Assembly (NCBI GenBank): GCA_947169825.1 | Contig: CAMVRE010000006.1 | Coordinates: forward strand, 1-47,058 | DNA from: an uncultured Verrucomicrobiota bacterium | Lineage (GTDB): Bacteria; Verrucomicrobiota; Kiritimatiellia; RFP12; UBA3636 | DNA length: 47,058 bases | Direction: 5' to 3' | Shown: piece by piece, positions 1 to 8,967 of the stretch | Layout of the letters: the number at the start of each line of letters is the position of its first letter | Numbering within the stretch: the stretch's first letter is position 1 | Notes under the pieces: model-generated | Told to the model about the DNA's origin: nothing | The model's database searches: none | What the model saw: only the letters and a program-made list of their open reading frames with translations | Position numbers and translations under genes: made by a program

Positions 1-237
1 AGCCGGCCCCCTCCCTGAGGGGGCTGCCGAGCGAAGCGAGGCTGGGGGAGTCTTCTTCCGCATCGCCCGCGGCGGCTTCGTCCGCCCCGTCGGCACGGGG
101 ATGTCCTCCGCCGCGGCGACCGCTTCGCGGATCGCGCGCATCGACGCGCCCCCGCACACCGGGCATTCGCCCGGGTCGGCCTCGAACTTCGTGTGGCAGA
201 GTTCGCACTCCGCCACGTAGGTGCGCGAGGCGCTCAC
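1..237 (-). CDS. Zinc-ribbon protein, C-terminal end cut by window edge (ASRTYVAECELCHTKFEADPGECPVCGG...)
   Basis: Reverse translation shows CxxC...CxxC zinc ribbon; GTG start overlaps the stop of the upstream gene by 4 nt (GTGA), typical of translational coupling. Confidence 0.55.
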   Translation of the reverse strand, partial: MSASRTYVAECELCHTKFEADPGECPVCGGASMRAIREAVAAAEDIPVPTGRTKPPRAMRKKTPPASLRSAAPSGRGPA

Positions 238-1493
238 GCCAGGTCCTCCAGGAAGAGCGGCTTCGCAAGGATCGTCGCGCCGCGCGTCCGCGCGGGCGCC
301 GATCCTGCATCGGCCGGGTCTCGCGGCTCCGCCGCTCGGGAACCGGCGAGGGATCCACTCTCTGCGATCTCTGCGCTCTCTGCGTGAGATTCAATCTCTG
401 CGCCCTCTGCGCTCTCTGCGTGAGAAACACTCTCTGCGCCCTCTGCGCTCTCTGCGTGAGATTCAATCTCTGCGGTCTCTGCGGTCTCTGCGTGAGATTC
501 AATCTCTGCGGTCTCTGCGTGATCGAGAAGCAACACCGCCGGCCGGATCGCCCAAAACACGCCCTTTCCGCGGAACGTGGTCACGGTCCACGCGGTGCGC
601 CCGCCGCGCACGGGCACGGCCTCGCACCCCGTCTCCGCGTGCTCGTGGCCGTGGACGAACAACCGGACGGGCGAGGGGCTGCGCCCCTCCCCGAACCCCT
701 CCCCACGATGCGGGGCGAAGCGAATGCGGGGCTCTGCGGGCGTAGCCGCGCCGTGCGGCCCTTGCGGTGCTTCCGGAAACAGCGGCGGGTGGGGTTCGGG
801 GAGGGAGGAGCCCTCTCCCGTAGCCTCGCCGGCGGCGATCTCCCCGATGCGGTCCAGCGCGTCCGCGAGGTCGTCGAGCCCGACGTCGCAGAACAGCGAC
901 GCGCGGTTGGGGATCTTGCGGCGCGCGGAGGAGAGGCGGCACCAGGCGAAGTCGCGGTCGCATTCGGGCGCGCCGAGGTCGGCGAGGGTCTTCAGGCGCG
1001 GCAGCAGGTCCGCGTGCGGGACGGCCCCGTGCGCGAGGAGCGCGCCCTCCGCCTCCCCGCGGAGGAGGACCGCCGCGGGCGAGCCGAGGACGAACTCGAT
1101 CCACGCCCGCGCGATCTCGCGCTCCGGGTCGTGATCCGGAAGTCCGTCGAGCTCCTCCGCCCATTCGGCCGGCTCGACCAGCGACGAGAAACTCCGCGTG
1201 GCGGGGTTCCACGAGAGCCCCAGGTCGTGGTCGCCGCGGACGAAGACGAGGCGCGCGTCCTTCCGCGCCGGGTCGAGCCTGCGCGCGAGCCGCATCAGGA
1301 ACGCGGCGCAGCCGGCCGAGTCGCGGCCGCGGTCGATCGCGTCGCCGAGGACGATGAGGAACGCCTTGCGCCCGCTCTCCGCGGCCTTCGCGCGCACGGC
1401 GTCCACCGCGGCGACGAGCGCCGGCAGGTCGCCGTGCGCGTCGCCGACCGCGGCGTAGAGGAATCGTTCGGGCTGGAAGGGCAGGACGGTCAC
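234..1493 (-). CDS. Calcineurin-like metallophosphoesterase with repeat-derived C-terminal insert
   Basis: GDAHGD, GDAIDRG, VRGDHD metallophosphatase motifs; C-terminus contains (HAESAEGAEIES)n. Confidence 0.8.
   Translation of the reverse strand: MTVLPFQPERFLYAAVGDAHGDLPALVAAVDAVRAKAAESGRKAFLIVLGDAIDRGRDSAGCAAFLMRLARRLDPARKDARLVFVRGDHDLGLSWNPATRSFSSLVEPAEWAEELDGLPDHDPEREIARAWIEFVLGSPAAVLLRGEAEGALLAHGAVPHADLLPRLKTLADLGAPECDRDFAWCRLSSARRKIPNRASLFCDVGLDDLADALDRIGEIAAGEATGEGSSLPEPHPPLFPEAPQGPHGAATPAEPRIRFAPHRGEGFGEGRSPSPVRLFVHGHEHAETGCEAVPVRGGRTAWTVTTFRGKGVFWAIRPAVLLLDHAETAEIESHAETAETAEIESHAESAEGAESVSHAESAEGAEIESHAESAEIAESGSLAGSRAAEPRDPADAGSAPARTRGATILAKPLFLEDLA
359..527. repeat. 36-bp tandem repeat (tctctgcgccctctgcgctctctgcgtgagattcaa), 4 full units plus a partial
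   Basis: Units at 359, 395, 431, 467, 503; no unique spacers. Confidence 0.95.
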
Positions 1494-1549
1494 GGCATCA
1501 GTCTACCCGTCCCCGCTCCGGTTTTCACCCCGCGCGTTGCGGGGCGTAG

Positions 1550-1580
1550 AAATAAAAAAGCCGCGGCTCTTCGCCGCGGC
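1550..1580 (-). terminator. Rho-independent terminator after the PfkB-fusion gene
   Basis: Minus strand GCCGCGG-cgaagag-CCGCGGC followed by TTTTTTATT. Confidence 0.8.
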
Positions 1581-1606
1581 ATGGTCATGGACGTTCCCCG
1601 CGCGTC

Positions 1607-3319
1607 TCAGCAGTCCCGGATGTCGCCGTTGAGGAGCGGGAGCAGGGACGGGTCCACGGGAAGCCCGCCGCGGACGCGGACGACGTCGCCCGGAGCGAAC
1701 GCCCGGTTCCACTGCTCCGTCAGGAGCTGGTTCCGGGCGAGGTCGTCCACGCAGACGGGATGGCGGGCCAGTGTCTCCGCGACCCACGCGGGGCCGTCGA
1801 CGTCGCGCTCGGCCGGCTTGCGGCGGGCGAGCTCCCGCTTGAGCGCCCGGAGGCAGTCCTCGAGCGTCGCGTGGACCTTCTTCACGCCGTAGCGCTCCGC
1901 GAGGAACTTCGCGTGGCGCATCCAGGGGACCTCCGGGTCGACGCCGAGCACGACGCGCTTGCCGCGGGCGAGGTTCTCCGCCAGCTCCATCCGCGTCGTG
2001 AGCGCGTAGGGCTTGTCGGCCGGCCTGGCCTGCTTCGGAACCCAGAACAGGACGTAGTCGCACGTGCGGAGTCCGCGCGTCTCCCACTCGACCTGCGGGC
2101 GGTGGGGGAGGTGCTTCCCGCGCGGGTTGAGCCACGCGACGCCCTCGAGCCCCTCCTTCTCGGCGAGCTTCGGGACGGACTTCTGCCACTCCGGCGCGCC
2201 GCCGATGGGGCCGGCGAGGAAGACGGTCCAGCCCTTCTTCTCCGCGAACGGCGTCGGCGGGGCGTACATCGTGCCGCCCCTGCCGCAGTCGACGGGCGGC
2301 GGCGGCGCCTTGTCCGGCTTGGGCGGAACCGGCGGCGGGGGTGCGGGGTCCTGCGCCGGGTCGAGCCACGCGGGCGGCGTGGGGAAGCGGTCCTCGAGCA
2401 TCCCCTTGGAGCCGAGGAATCCGACGCTGCGGGAGGCGGTCGCCTGCGCCTCGCGGAGGCACGCCGCGACGGTCTCCCCGTCGAGGTCCGCGATGCGCGG
2501 GAGGCCGCGGCGGCCGAGCGCGGCGAGGAGGGCGGACGAGGTCCAGTCGCCGGCGCCCTCCCCGTCGACGAAGGCGGGGTTCGCGACGGGCGGGAGGGTG
2601 CGCCACCCCGCCCCGCGGAGGTTGAAGCGGAGCCCTTCCTTGTTCATCGTCCGGACGACGAGCTTGTCGGAGAGCCCCTCCAGGAAGGCCGCGTCGGGGT
2701 AGGCCTCGCTGGAGGCCTTGACAATGTCGGCGGACGCAAGGGCCTTCGCGAGGTCCTTCGGGTCGCACCGCGTGGGCGGCTCGAAGAAGACGAGCGTCCC
2801 GCGGGGGCGAAGCGCCTCCGCGAGCGCCCGGAGGCCGGCGGCGGGCTGGTCGTAGAAGAGGACGTCGGGGCGGTCTGCGCCGAGTCCGTCCAGAAAGGCC
2901 GGAACGTCCTTCTTGTTGAGATACCGGTAGTTTGTGAACGGTCCGCCCCGCGGCGTCTGCGGCCGGTAGGATATCTTGGGGTTGCCGTCCCGGTCGACCC
3001 GGTGCGTCTCGACGAAGAGCGTCGTGCCGCCGTCGCCCTCGGCGGAGACGAAGCGCGTGTCGGCCCCGTAGCGTTCGAGGTCCTCGACGAGGCGGCGGCC
3101 CCAGCCGGAGCCGTCGAAGCGCGCGAGGGGCATCGCGCGCCAGCCGAACTGCGCCGCGAGCATCGTCGCGACGTTGCCGGGCGTGCCCCCGACGTGGACG
3201 TAGAGGCGGCGGACGGAGCCATCGGGCTCCTTCTTCTGGACGATGTCCATCGGCATCGAGCCGGCGGCAAGGCAGGTGAAAGCTTTCATTTCGGAGCGTG
3301 GGCTGGAGGACGTGTTCAT
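1607..3319 (-). CDS. PfkB-family carbohydrate kinase fused to nucleoside 2-deoxyribosyltransferase-like domain
   Basis: N-term PfkB features (GGTPGNVA, GAGDW near catalytic base position); C-term WTVFLAGPIGGAPEWQ...NPRG...WETRGLRTCDYVLFWVP...ELAENLARGKRVVLGVDPEVP as in nucleoside deoxyribosyltransferase-like families; alternative start 3289. Confidence 0.75.
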   Translation of the reverse strand: MNTSSSPRSEMKAFTCLAAGSMPMDIVQKKEPDGSVRRLYVHVGGTPGNVATMLAAQFGWRAMPLARFDGSGWGRRLVEDLERYGADTRFVSAEGDGGTTLFVETHRVDRDGNPKISYRPQTPRGGPFTNYRYLNKKDVPAFLDGLGADRPDVLFYDQPAAGLRALAEALRPRGTLVFFEPPTRCDPKDLAKALASADIVKASSEAYPDAAFLEGLSDKLVVRTMNKEGLRFNLRGAGWRTLPPVANPAFVDGEGAGDWTSSALLAALGRRGLPRIADLDGETVAACLREAQATASRSVGFLGSKGMLEDRFPTPPAWLDPAQDPAPPPPVPPKPDKAPPPPVDCGRGGTMYAPPTPFAEKKGWTVFLAGPIGGAPEWQKSVPKLAEKEGLEGVAWLNPRGKHLPHRPQVEWETRGLRTCDYVLFWVPKQARPADKPYALTTRMELAENLARGKRVVLGVDPEVPWMRHAKFLAERYGVKKVHATLEDCLRALKRELARRKPAERDVDGPAWVAETLARHPVCVDDLARNQLLTEQWNRAFAPGDVVRVRGGLPVDPSLLPLLNGDIRDC

Positions 3320-3331
3320 TTGACTGGAGGG

Positions 3332-3360
3332 ATTGTACCGCCGCCTGACACCGGATTCAA
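3332..3360 (-). promoter_or_regulatory. Sigma70-like promoter TTGAAT-N17-TACAAT
   Basis: Minus strand TTGAAT CCGGTGTCAGGCGGCGG TACAAT. Confidence 0.7.
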
Positions 3361-4118
3361 GCGCAAACGGCGGGTCGGCGGAAAATTTCAGCCTCCCGGC
3401 ACCGGGACTCCGCGGCGGCAAGGGAGCGCACGACGGAGCGGGCGAGCGAGTAGTCGGTCCTGGAGACGAAGCCCCGCCGCACGAGAGTCCCCTTGTCGGA
3501 GAGGGCCTTTCGGACGGAGGCGCAGTCCTCTCCCGTCACGGAGGCGAAGAGTTCGCGGAGTTCGGCCTTGACGCCGGCGTCGGCGGTCGGAAGGAACGGA
3601 ACGTCGCGGAACCAGTCGCACCGGCCCGAACGGAAAAGGTAGAGGAACACGAGCAGGTTCGTCTCGACGGACGAGAGCCCGAACCGCGCCATCGTGCCGC
3701 ACACGAGGTCGAACACCGGGTCGTCCCGCCACCACGGCCACGACCGGCGCACGTCGTCCAGACGGTCCTTGACCCGCCATGCAAGGGCCTTGCGCAAGAA
3801 GGTCAGGGACGAGACGCTTTCCGTGGAGCGCCACACGTCGCGAAGGCCCTCCGAGAGCGGGCGGTCGGAGCGGAACGGTTCCGCGACGTTGCATGGCGCG
3901 TTGGCGACGAACCGGTACTTGCCGTCGGCGACGAACGCGTTGCGGCAGAGCGTGCGGGCGTCCGCGGCGGACGTGACGAGCGCGGCGACGTCGCGGAAAA
4001 AGCCGTTGCCCGGGTCCTCGAAACCGGGATGGCGGACGGCGTTGTGGAGGAACTCGAGTTTCTTCTCGCGGAGAAAGGTCGAGGCGGAATCGGAGGCGGA
4101 GGGAATTGCGTTGTTCAT
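3357..4118 (-). CDS. Hypothetical protein (253 aa)
   Basis: Long ORF with promoter TTGAATCCGGTG...GATAAT just upstream (4158-4182); start 4118 preferred over 4154 because of promoter position. Confidence 0.6.
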   Translation of the reverse strand: MNNAIPSASDSASTFLREKKLEFLHNAVRHPGFEDPGNGFFRDVAALVTSAADARTLCRNAFVADGKYRFVANAPCNVAEPFRSDRPLSEGLRDVWRSTESVSSLTFLRKALAWRVKDRLDDVRRSWPWWRDDPVFDLVCGTMARFGLSSVETNLLVFLYLFRSGRCDWFRDVPFLPTADAGVKAELRELFASVTGEDCASVRKALSDKGTLVRRGFVSRTDYSLARSVVRSLAAAESRCREAEIFRRPAVCA

Positions 4119-4360
4119 GTCGGGATGGGGGTTGGGATGATTGAATGACAACACATTATCTGCGACCTGCCACCGGATTCAAGGACAAAACGAACGAAAA
4201 CGAAAAAAACGATCCTCGGCCCGCGACGACCCCATTCCGCCCGGTCTCGGCGGACATGAACTGTTGCAACGCGCGGTCGCGCGCGCCCGGACGCGTGCGC
4301 GACATGAAATCTTCGCCGATGGCTTCGCACCGGTGCGCGGATGCGCCCCGGCGCCGGTCG

Positions 4361-4951
4361 TCACGACCGCAGATCCGCGAAGGAGACCATGTCCGCGGGC
4401 AGGGGGCGGTCGTATTCGAGGACGCCCCCGCCCGCGCGCAACTCCATCAGGAGGCGCCCGAGGAGGTTCGGGCCGCTGAAGGACGCGCCGTCGGGCGTGC
4501 GCTTGACGCCCCACGCGTCGGGGGTGCGGCGCGGGAAGGTCGTCTGGTCCTCGACGATCGGGCGGTCGCCGCTGCGCGCGAGCTCGGCGCGGAAGGCCGC
4601 GCTCTGGCGGTACTTCTCCATCAGGCAGAACTTCATCGCGTCGACGTCGTGCTCCGCCCAGTCCGGCCGCAGGAAGCCCTCCTTCTGCCAGTGCTTCGCC
4701 GTCATCTTCGGGTTGCCCTTCTTCCCGTAGACGGCGCGGCGCGCCTCCGGGTCCGTGAACTTCATCGTCTGGAAGACGCGCTCGGACGTGTCGAACGGCG
4801 CGCCGTCCACCACGAGCGGCGTCCGCGCGAAGTTGGAGAACACGCCCCACTCCGCGGCGATCTTCGACACCGCGCAGGCGCGGTCCGCCGGATACGTCTC
4901 GAACCCCCAGTACTGCGGGTAGTGGAGCCGGATGGAGTCGGAGACGCGCAT
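4361..4951 (-). CDS. NADAR (YbiA-like) family protein
   Basis: EWGVFSNFARTPLVVDGAPFDTSERVFQTMKF...WAEHDVDAMKFCLMEKYRQSAAFRAEL...WGVKRTPDGASFSGPNLLGRLLMELR. Confidence 0.85.
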   Translation of the reverse strand: MRVSDSIRLHYPQYWGFETYPADRACAVSKIAAEWGVFSNFARTPLVVDGAPFDTSERVFQTMKFTDPEARRAVYGKKGNPKMTAKHWQKEGFLRPDWAEHDVDAMKFCLMEKYRQSAAFRAELARSGDRPIVEDQTTFPRRTPDAWGVKRTPDGASFSGPNLLGRLLMELRAGGGVLEYDRPLPADMVSFADLRS

Positions 4952-4955
4952 CGGG

Positions 4956-5594
4956 TCAGCCTTGCGGGAGGTCCTTGGCGGCGATCGTCTCGAGGACGAC
5001 GGTCTTCGGCTTCTTCGCCGAGGCCGCGTCGCGGTCGAGCCGGTCTGCGGAGACGATGCGGACTTTGCCGGCGTCGAGGACGGCGCGGTTGAACGGGGGC
5101 AGGAAGCGCCCGTCCGGACCCTTTTTCCAGTTGAAGGGCCAGATGATGAAGTCGACGCCGATGCCGTCGAGGAACGCCGATGCCATCTTCTCGCCGTCGA
5201 ACGTCGGCTTTTTCGTTCCCCCGAGACGGCACGCGAGGAAGATTCGGAACGCCTTGCCGTCGGCCGCCGCTTTCGCGGGGATGTCGGCGCCAAGCGACTT
5301 GCGCGCCCTCGCGAGCACAGGCGTCGGAACCGGTTCGCCGAACGCGATCCAGTTGTCCGCGGTGCGCGCGGGAATCTCGACCGTGTAGACGAGGCAGTCC
5401 CCGCCGGCCTTGCTCTTCACGGCGTAGAGCCGGGCGGACTCGTAGCTTTCCGTGACGTAGACGCCGTAGCCGAACTTGCATTTTCCGTCGCCCTCGAGCG
5501 CATGGCCGAGAGAAAACCGGCCGAACGGCGCGGCCGACGTGCCGTGGTAGAAGACGGACGCCTCCGGCGCTTTCATCAGGGAGGATTTTGACAT
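4956..5594 (-). CDS. ADP-ribosyltransferase-fold protein (ART-PolyVal-like)
   Basis: FYHGTS...FGYGVYVTESYESARLYA...LVYTVEIP...ASAFLDGIGVDFIIWP pattern; stop lies 4 nt before the NADAR start. Confidence 0.75.
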   Translation of the reverse strand: MSKSSLMKAPEASVFYHGTSAAPFGRFSLGHALEGDGKCKFGYGVYVTESYESARLYAVKSKAGGDCLVYTVEIPARTADNWIAFGEPVPTPVLARARKSLGADIPAKAAADGKAFRIFLACRLGGTKKPTFDGEKMASAFLDGIGVDFIIWPFNWKKGPDGRFLPPFNRAVLDAGKVRIVSADRLDRDAASAKKPKTVVLETIAAKDLPQG

Positions 5595-5705
5595 GGCGAC
5601 TGTTTCCGCAGGTGGGGAGAACGGAACGGAATGCTACCAGAACCGAAGCGGAAAGTCCAACCACCCGCGCCGTGGCGGAGCCTCGCCACGGCGCGCGCGG
5701 GGCCG

Positions 5706-5963
5706 CTACCCAAACACGTCGCGGAAGGGCTTCACGTTGCCCTCGCCGCGGGCGTTGTGGTCGTCGATGACGGAGAAGACGACGCGGCCGAACGCGGCGC
5801 GGAACTCCGGGGCGGCGAGCTCGTCGCGGAAGAGCTCGGCCATGTGGCGCGGCGGGTTGCGGAATGCGCCGCACCCGAACGCCGAGAGGACGAGCGCCCG
5901 CTGCCCGTTCTCGCGGGCGATGCGGAGAATGGCGCGAATCTTGCGCCGCGTCGCCGCCTCCAT
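5706..5963 (-). pseudogene. C-terminal fragment of microbial-type poly(ADP-ribose) glycohydrolase (TIGR02452-like)
   Basis: 85 aa: ALVLSAFGCGAFRNPPRHMAELFRDELAAPEFRAAFGRVVFSVIDDHN; N-terminal catalytic part not found upstream in frame. Confidence 0.65.
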
Positions 5964-5971
5964 CGCGGGCG

Positions 5972-7225
5972 TCAGGCGTCCGCGAAGAGCTCGTCCGCGC
6001 CGACGATGAAATCGAAGAAGCCCTCTTCCCGGACGGCGGGGGAGAGTTCGCCCGCGTAGACGAGGGCCGTGCGGACGGACAGACCCTTGGCGAGACGGAG
6101 CCGCGACAGCTTTTCCGCGACCTCGTCCGCGATACCGCGGCCGATTTCGCGGCGGCGCTTGATCTCGACGACGCAGACCGACCGCTTCGACTGGACGAGC
6201 AGGTCGATCTGGCATCCCTTCGCGCGGTTCGTCTTCTCCTGACGGTAGGGCGCCGCCGAGAAGACGAGCGAATCGCGCAACCCGATCTTCGGGAGCAGCG
6301 CCGGGACGCGGTCGAGGACGAGATTCTCGAACTGCAGTCCCAGGATGGTCTCCCAGCCGTCGAGCCGCTCCAGCGCGCCGAAGGAGAAGAGCCCCGCCTC
6401 GATCGCCGCCTTCCGGGGCCGGACGTAGTGCAGATAGAACCGCGCGTAGTTGTCCTTCAGGCGCCAGCGTGCCTCGCGGAGCGGCAGGCCCGTCTGCGGA
6501 TTGAGGTCGGCGTCCTTCGCGGCGAATCCGGCGAGCCGGAGTTCCTCGAGCGTGGCGGAAAGATGTCCGTTGACCGTTTCGCCGAGCTCGCCGGCCAGTT
6601 CGGAAACGGTCCGGCTGCCGCGGGCGAGCCCTTCGAGGACGATGCGGCGGCGCATCGCCTTCTCCCCGAATACGTCGGAGAATATCTCGTCGAACTCGCG
6701 GAAGAGGAGCCCCCCGGGCGTGAAGCAGAGCCGGCGGACGTTCTCGTCCGCGGAAAGCGCCGGCCGGATTTCCTGGAGATAGCGGGGAATCCCGCCCGTG
6801 ACGGACAGGACGTCGAGCTTCTCGCCGAGGGCGATCCGCGAAGCCCGCTTCCCGAAGAACCGGTCGCAGTCCCGGAGCGGCAGTTCCGGCACCTCGAGGT
6901 CGAGGGAGTTGCGCCCCGCGAACCCCGTGTTCTTCAGGATGTTCTCGACGATCCACGCCGAGACGGAGCCGCACAGGACGAAGACCAGCCCCCGCCGCCG
7001 GGAGAACAGCCGGTCCCACGCCTTCTTCAGGTATCCCGCGAAGTCCGGATCGTATCCGCCGAGCCAGGAGATCTCGTCGAGGAGGACGACCGTCCGCCCG
7101 CCGTCCGGGAGCGCCCCGTCGAGAAGCGCGAACGCTTCGCTCCACGTCTCGACCACGACCTTCGGCAGCCGGGATTGCGCGGCGAGGTCGGCGCAGAACG
7201 CCTCGCGCTGCTTCCGGTCGTCCAT
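5972..7225 (-). pseudogene. AAA ATPase (ATPase_2/DUF234-like), N-terminally truncated
   Basis: VVLLDEISWLGGYDPDFAGYLKKAWD (Walker B), LVFVLCGSVSAWI, CQIDLLVQSKRSVCVVEIK; Walker A region (GRRRIGKT) absent. Confidence 0.65.
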
Positions 7226-7266
7226 GCCCGGACGCGCAGAACCGGCCGGAAAACGCAAACAAAATC

Positions 7267-7354
7267 GGGCAACTAATCGTCAAAATGTCATTTAGTTGCC
7301 CAAAGAAGATAGATTTTCCGGGCGACTAATCGACACAATGTCGTTTATCCGCCC
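7267..7354. repeat. Two tandem 35-bp imperfect palindromes
   Basis: gggcaactaatcgtcaaaatgtcatttagttgccc (7267-7301) and gggcgactaatcgacacaatgtcgtttatccgccc (7320-7354). Confidence 0.9.
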
Positions 7355-7496
7355 CGGACCGGGCGAAGCTCGGGTGAGCCCATGTCGACGAGAAAACGCC
7401 CCTCCAGGAGCGCGACGAGCACGCGCCCGCCGAACGTCCCGATTGCGCAGTTCATGCGATGTTCGGCGTCCTTCGGGGCCGTCCCCGGTTTCTCCC

Positions 7497-8933
7497 CTAT
7501 GCCTGCTTCCCCGTCCAGATGCGGAACTGCTCGGGCTTGAGGCCGAAGTGGCGGATCAGACGGATCGGGACGCCGGTTTCCTGCAGAAATCCGGCTTTCG
7601 TTCCGAGGGAGAGGTCGGCCCGCACGTCGCCGTTCGGCCCGAGGTAGGGGCTCGCCTTTTCCAGCTTGGCGTGTCCGCCCCTGCGGGCGAAGGGACGCCG
7701 CCCCCCCTTGAGCCGGAACGTCGGCTCGTCCGGCAGGGCCTCGAACTTGGCCGCATCGACGGTCACCAGTGTTTCGAGCAGCCGCAGGAGGAGATCGCTC
7801 CATGATTTCGACTCCCCCTTGAAAGCCCCGTCGAAGACCAGTCCGCCCGGCGACCGGATTCCGTCCAAATGTCGCTTCTCAAGCGGAATCGACGCATCGG
7901 CGGGAATGGAAACGGGCGCGATGTCCGCGGTCGGGGCGGGGGCTCCGGATTCGATCGCCTTCCGGAGCGCCTCCTGCATGTCGGCGACCGCTTTCGTCTG
8001 CGCGTTGATCTTTGCGAGCAGCGCGTCGATTTGCTCGGAGCCGGGGCCTGCGGAGGCGCCGCCGTAGAAGCGTTCCCGGACGTAGAGTTCGCGCTGGCGG
8101 CCCTTTAGGTAAAGGACCGAAGTCTGCGCGCGATACACGACGGATTCCTCGCGTCCGAGATAGACGACGTCCGGACTCGGCTTGACGGGCACCCGGACGA
8201 ACCGCAGTCCCGAACCGGTCGGGTCGGGGATGGCCTCGGGCTGGCCGACGAGCGCCGCGGCCGCCGTTCCGAGGTAGCACCGCACGGCGGTCGTCAGCTT
8301 GGTCGTGAAACCGTCGAAGTCGGATTTGTAATCGTAGTTCCTATCCAGGACCTTGTCCATCATGATCGGCGCTTCGCCGAGATGGGGCAGATCGCCCTCG
8401 ATTCCGGTCACGAAGCCCTTGTCGTCCACGCCCAGGTAGAGGTCGCCGCCGGCGGTGTTCATCAGCGCGGCGATCTCCTTGGCGATTTCGAACGGCTGGT
8501 CGGAATCGGGCTGGTGCGTCGTCGGGCTGAAGACGAGCGACGACTTCAGCTCCAGGGTCAGGCTCTCCTTCAGTCCGGTCTGCCCGCCCCGTGTCGGACG
8601 GGGCCGCGCGGGCGTGGCCGCCTTGGGCGCAGGCGCGGCCGGCCTGGGCGCAGGAGCGGAGGCCGTCGGGACGGCCGGAGCGGGCGGCGCGTAGTATCTC
8701 GGCGCCAGCGCGAACTCGGGCCCTTTGTCGGTCACCTCGGTGCAGACCAGTTCAATGGCCTTGTCCTTCAACTTTCGGACATCGGTCGTCGGCTTGCCGG
8801 ACACCTCGACCTTGAAGCACGAGCCGTCCTCCATCCGGACATTGATGTACAAGGGGTCCTTTTTGGAGACGAACAGGACGAACGGCTTGTAGGATTTGCC
8901 TTTTTCGAAAGGCGTAAGCGTTCCGGGTGTCAT
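7497..8933 (-). CDS. AlbA_2 (Schlafen AlbA_2) domain protein
   Basis: ESLTLELKSSLVFSP...EIAKEIAALMNTAGGDLYLGVDDKGFVTGIEGDL. Confidence 0.75.
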   Translation of the reverse strand: MTPGTLTPFEKGKSYKPFVLFVSKKDPLYINVRMEDGSCFKVEVSGKPTTDVRKLKDKAIELVCTEVTDKGPEFALAPRYYAPPAPAVPTASAPAPRPAAPAPKAATPARPRPTRGGQTGLKESLTLELKSSLVFSPTTHQPDSDQPFEIAKEIAALMNTAGGDLYLGVDDKGFVTGIEGDLPHLGEAPIMMDKVLDRNYDYKSDFDGFTTKLTTAVRCYLGTAAAALVGQPEAIPDPTGSGLRFVRVPVKPSPDVVYLGREESVVYRAQTSVLYLKGRQRELYVRERFYGGASAGPGSEQIDALLAKINAQTKAVADMQEALRKAIESGAPAPTADIAPVSIPADASIPLEKRHLDGIRSPGGLVFDGAFKGESKSWSDLLLRLLETLVTVDAAKFEALPDEPTFRLKGGRRPFARRGGHAKLEKASPYLGPNGDVRADLSLGTKAGFLQETGVPIRLIRHFGLKPEQFRIWTGKQA

Positions 8934-8967
8934 GGGATTCTTTCCTCTTGGCGGAATTCTTTCGATT

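Noticed and set aside
359-527. CRISPR array
   Set aside because: 36-bp units are directly contiguous with no variable spacers, and no cas genes are present
1503-3571. 421-aa minus and 603-aa plus ORFs around the PfkB fusion
   Set aside because: Low-complexity R/G/P translations overlapping a gene with recognisable domains
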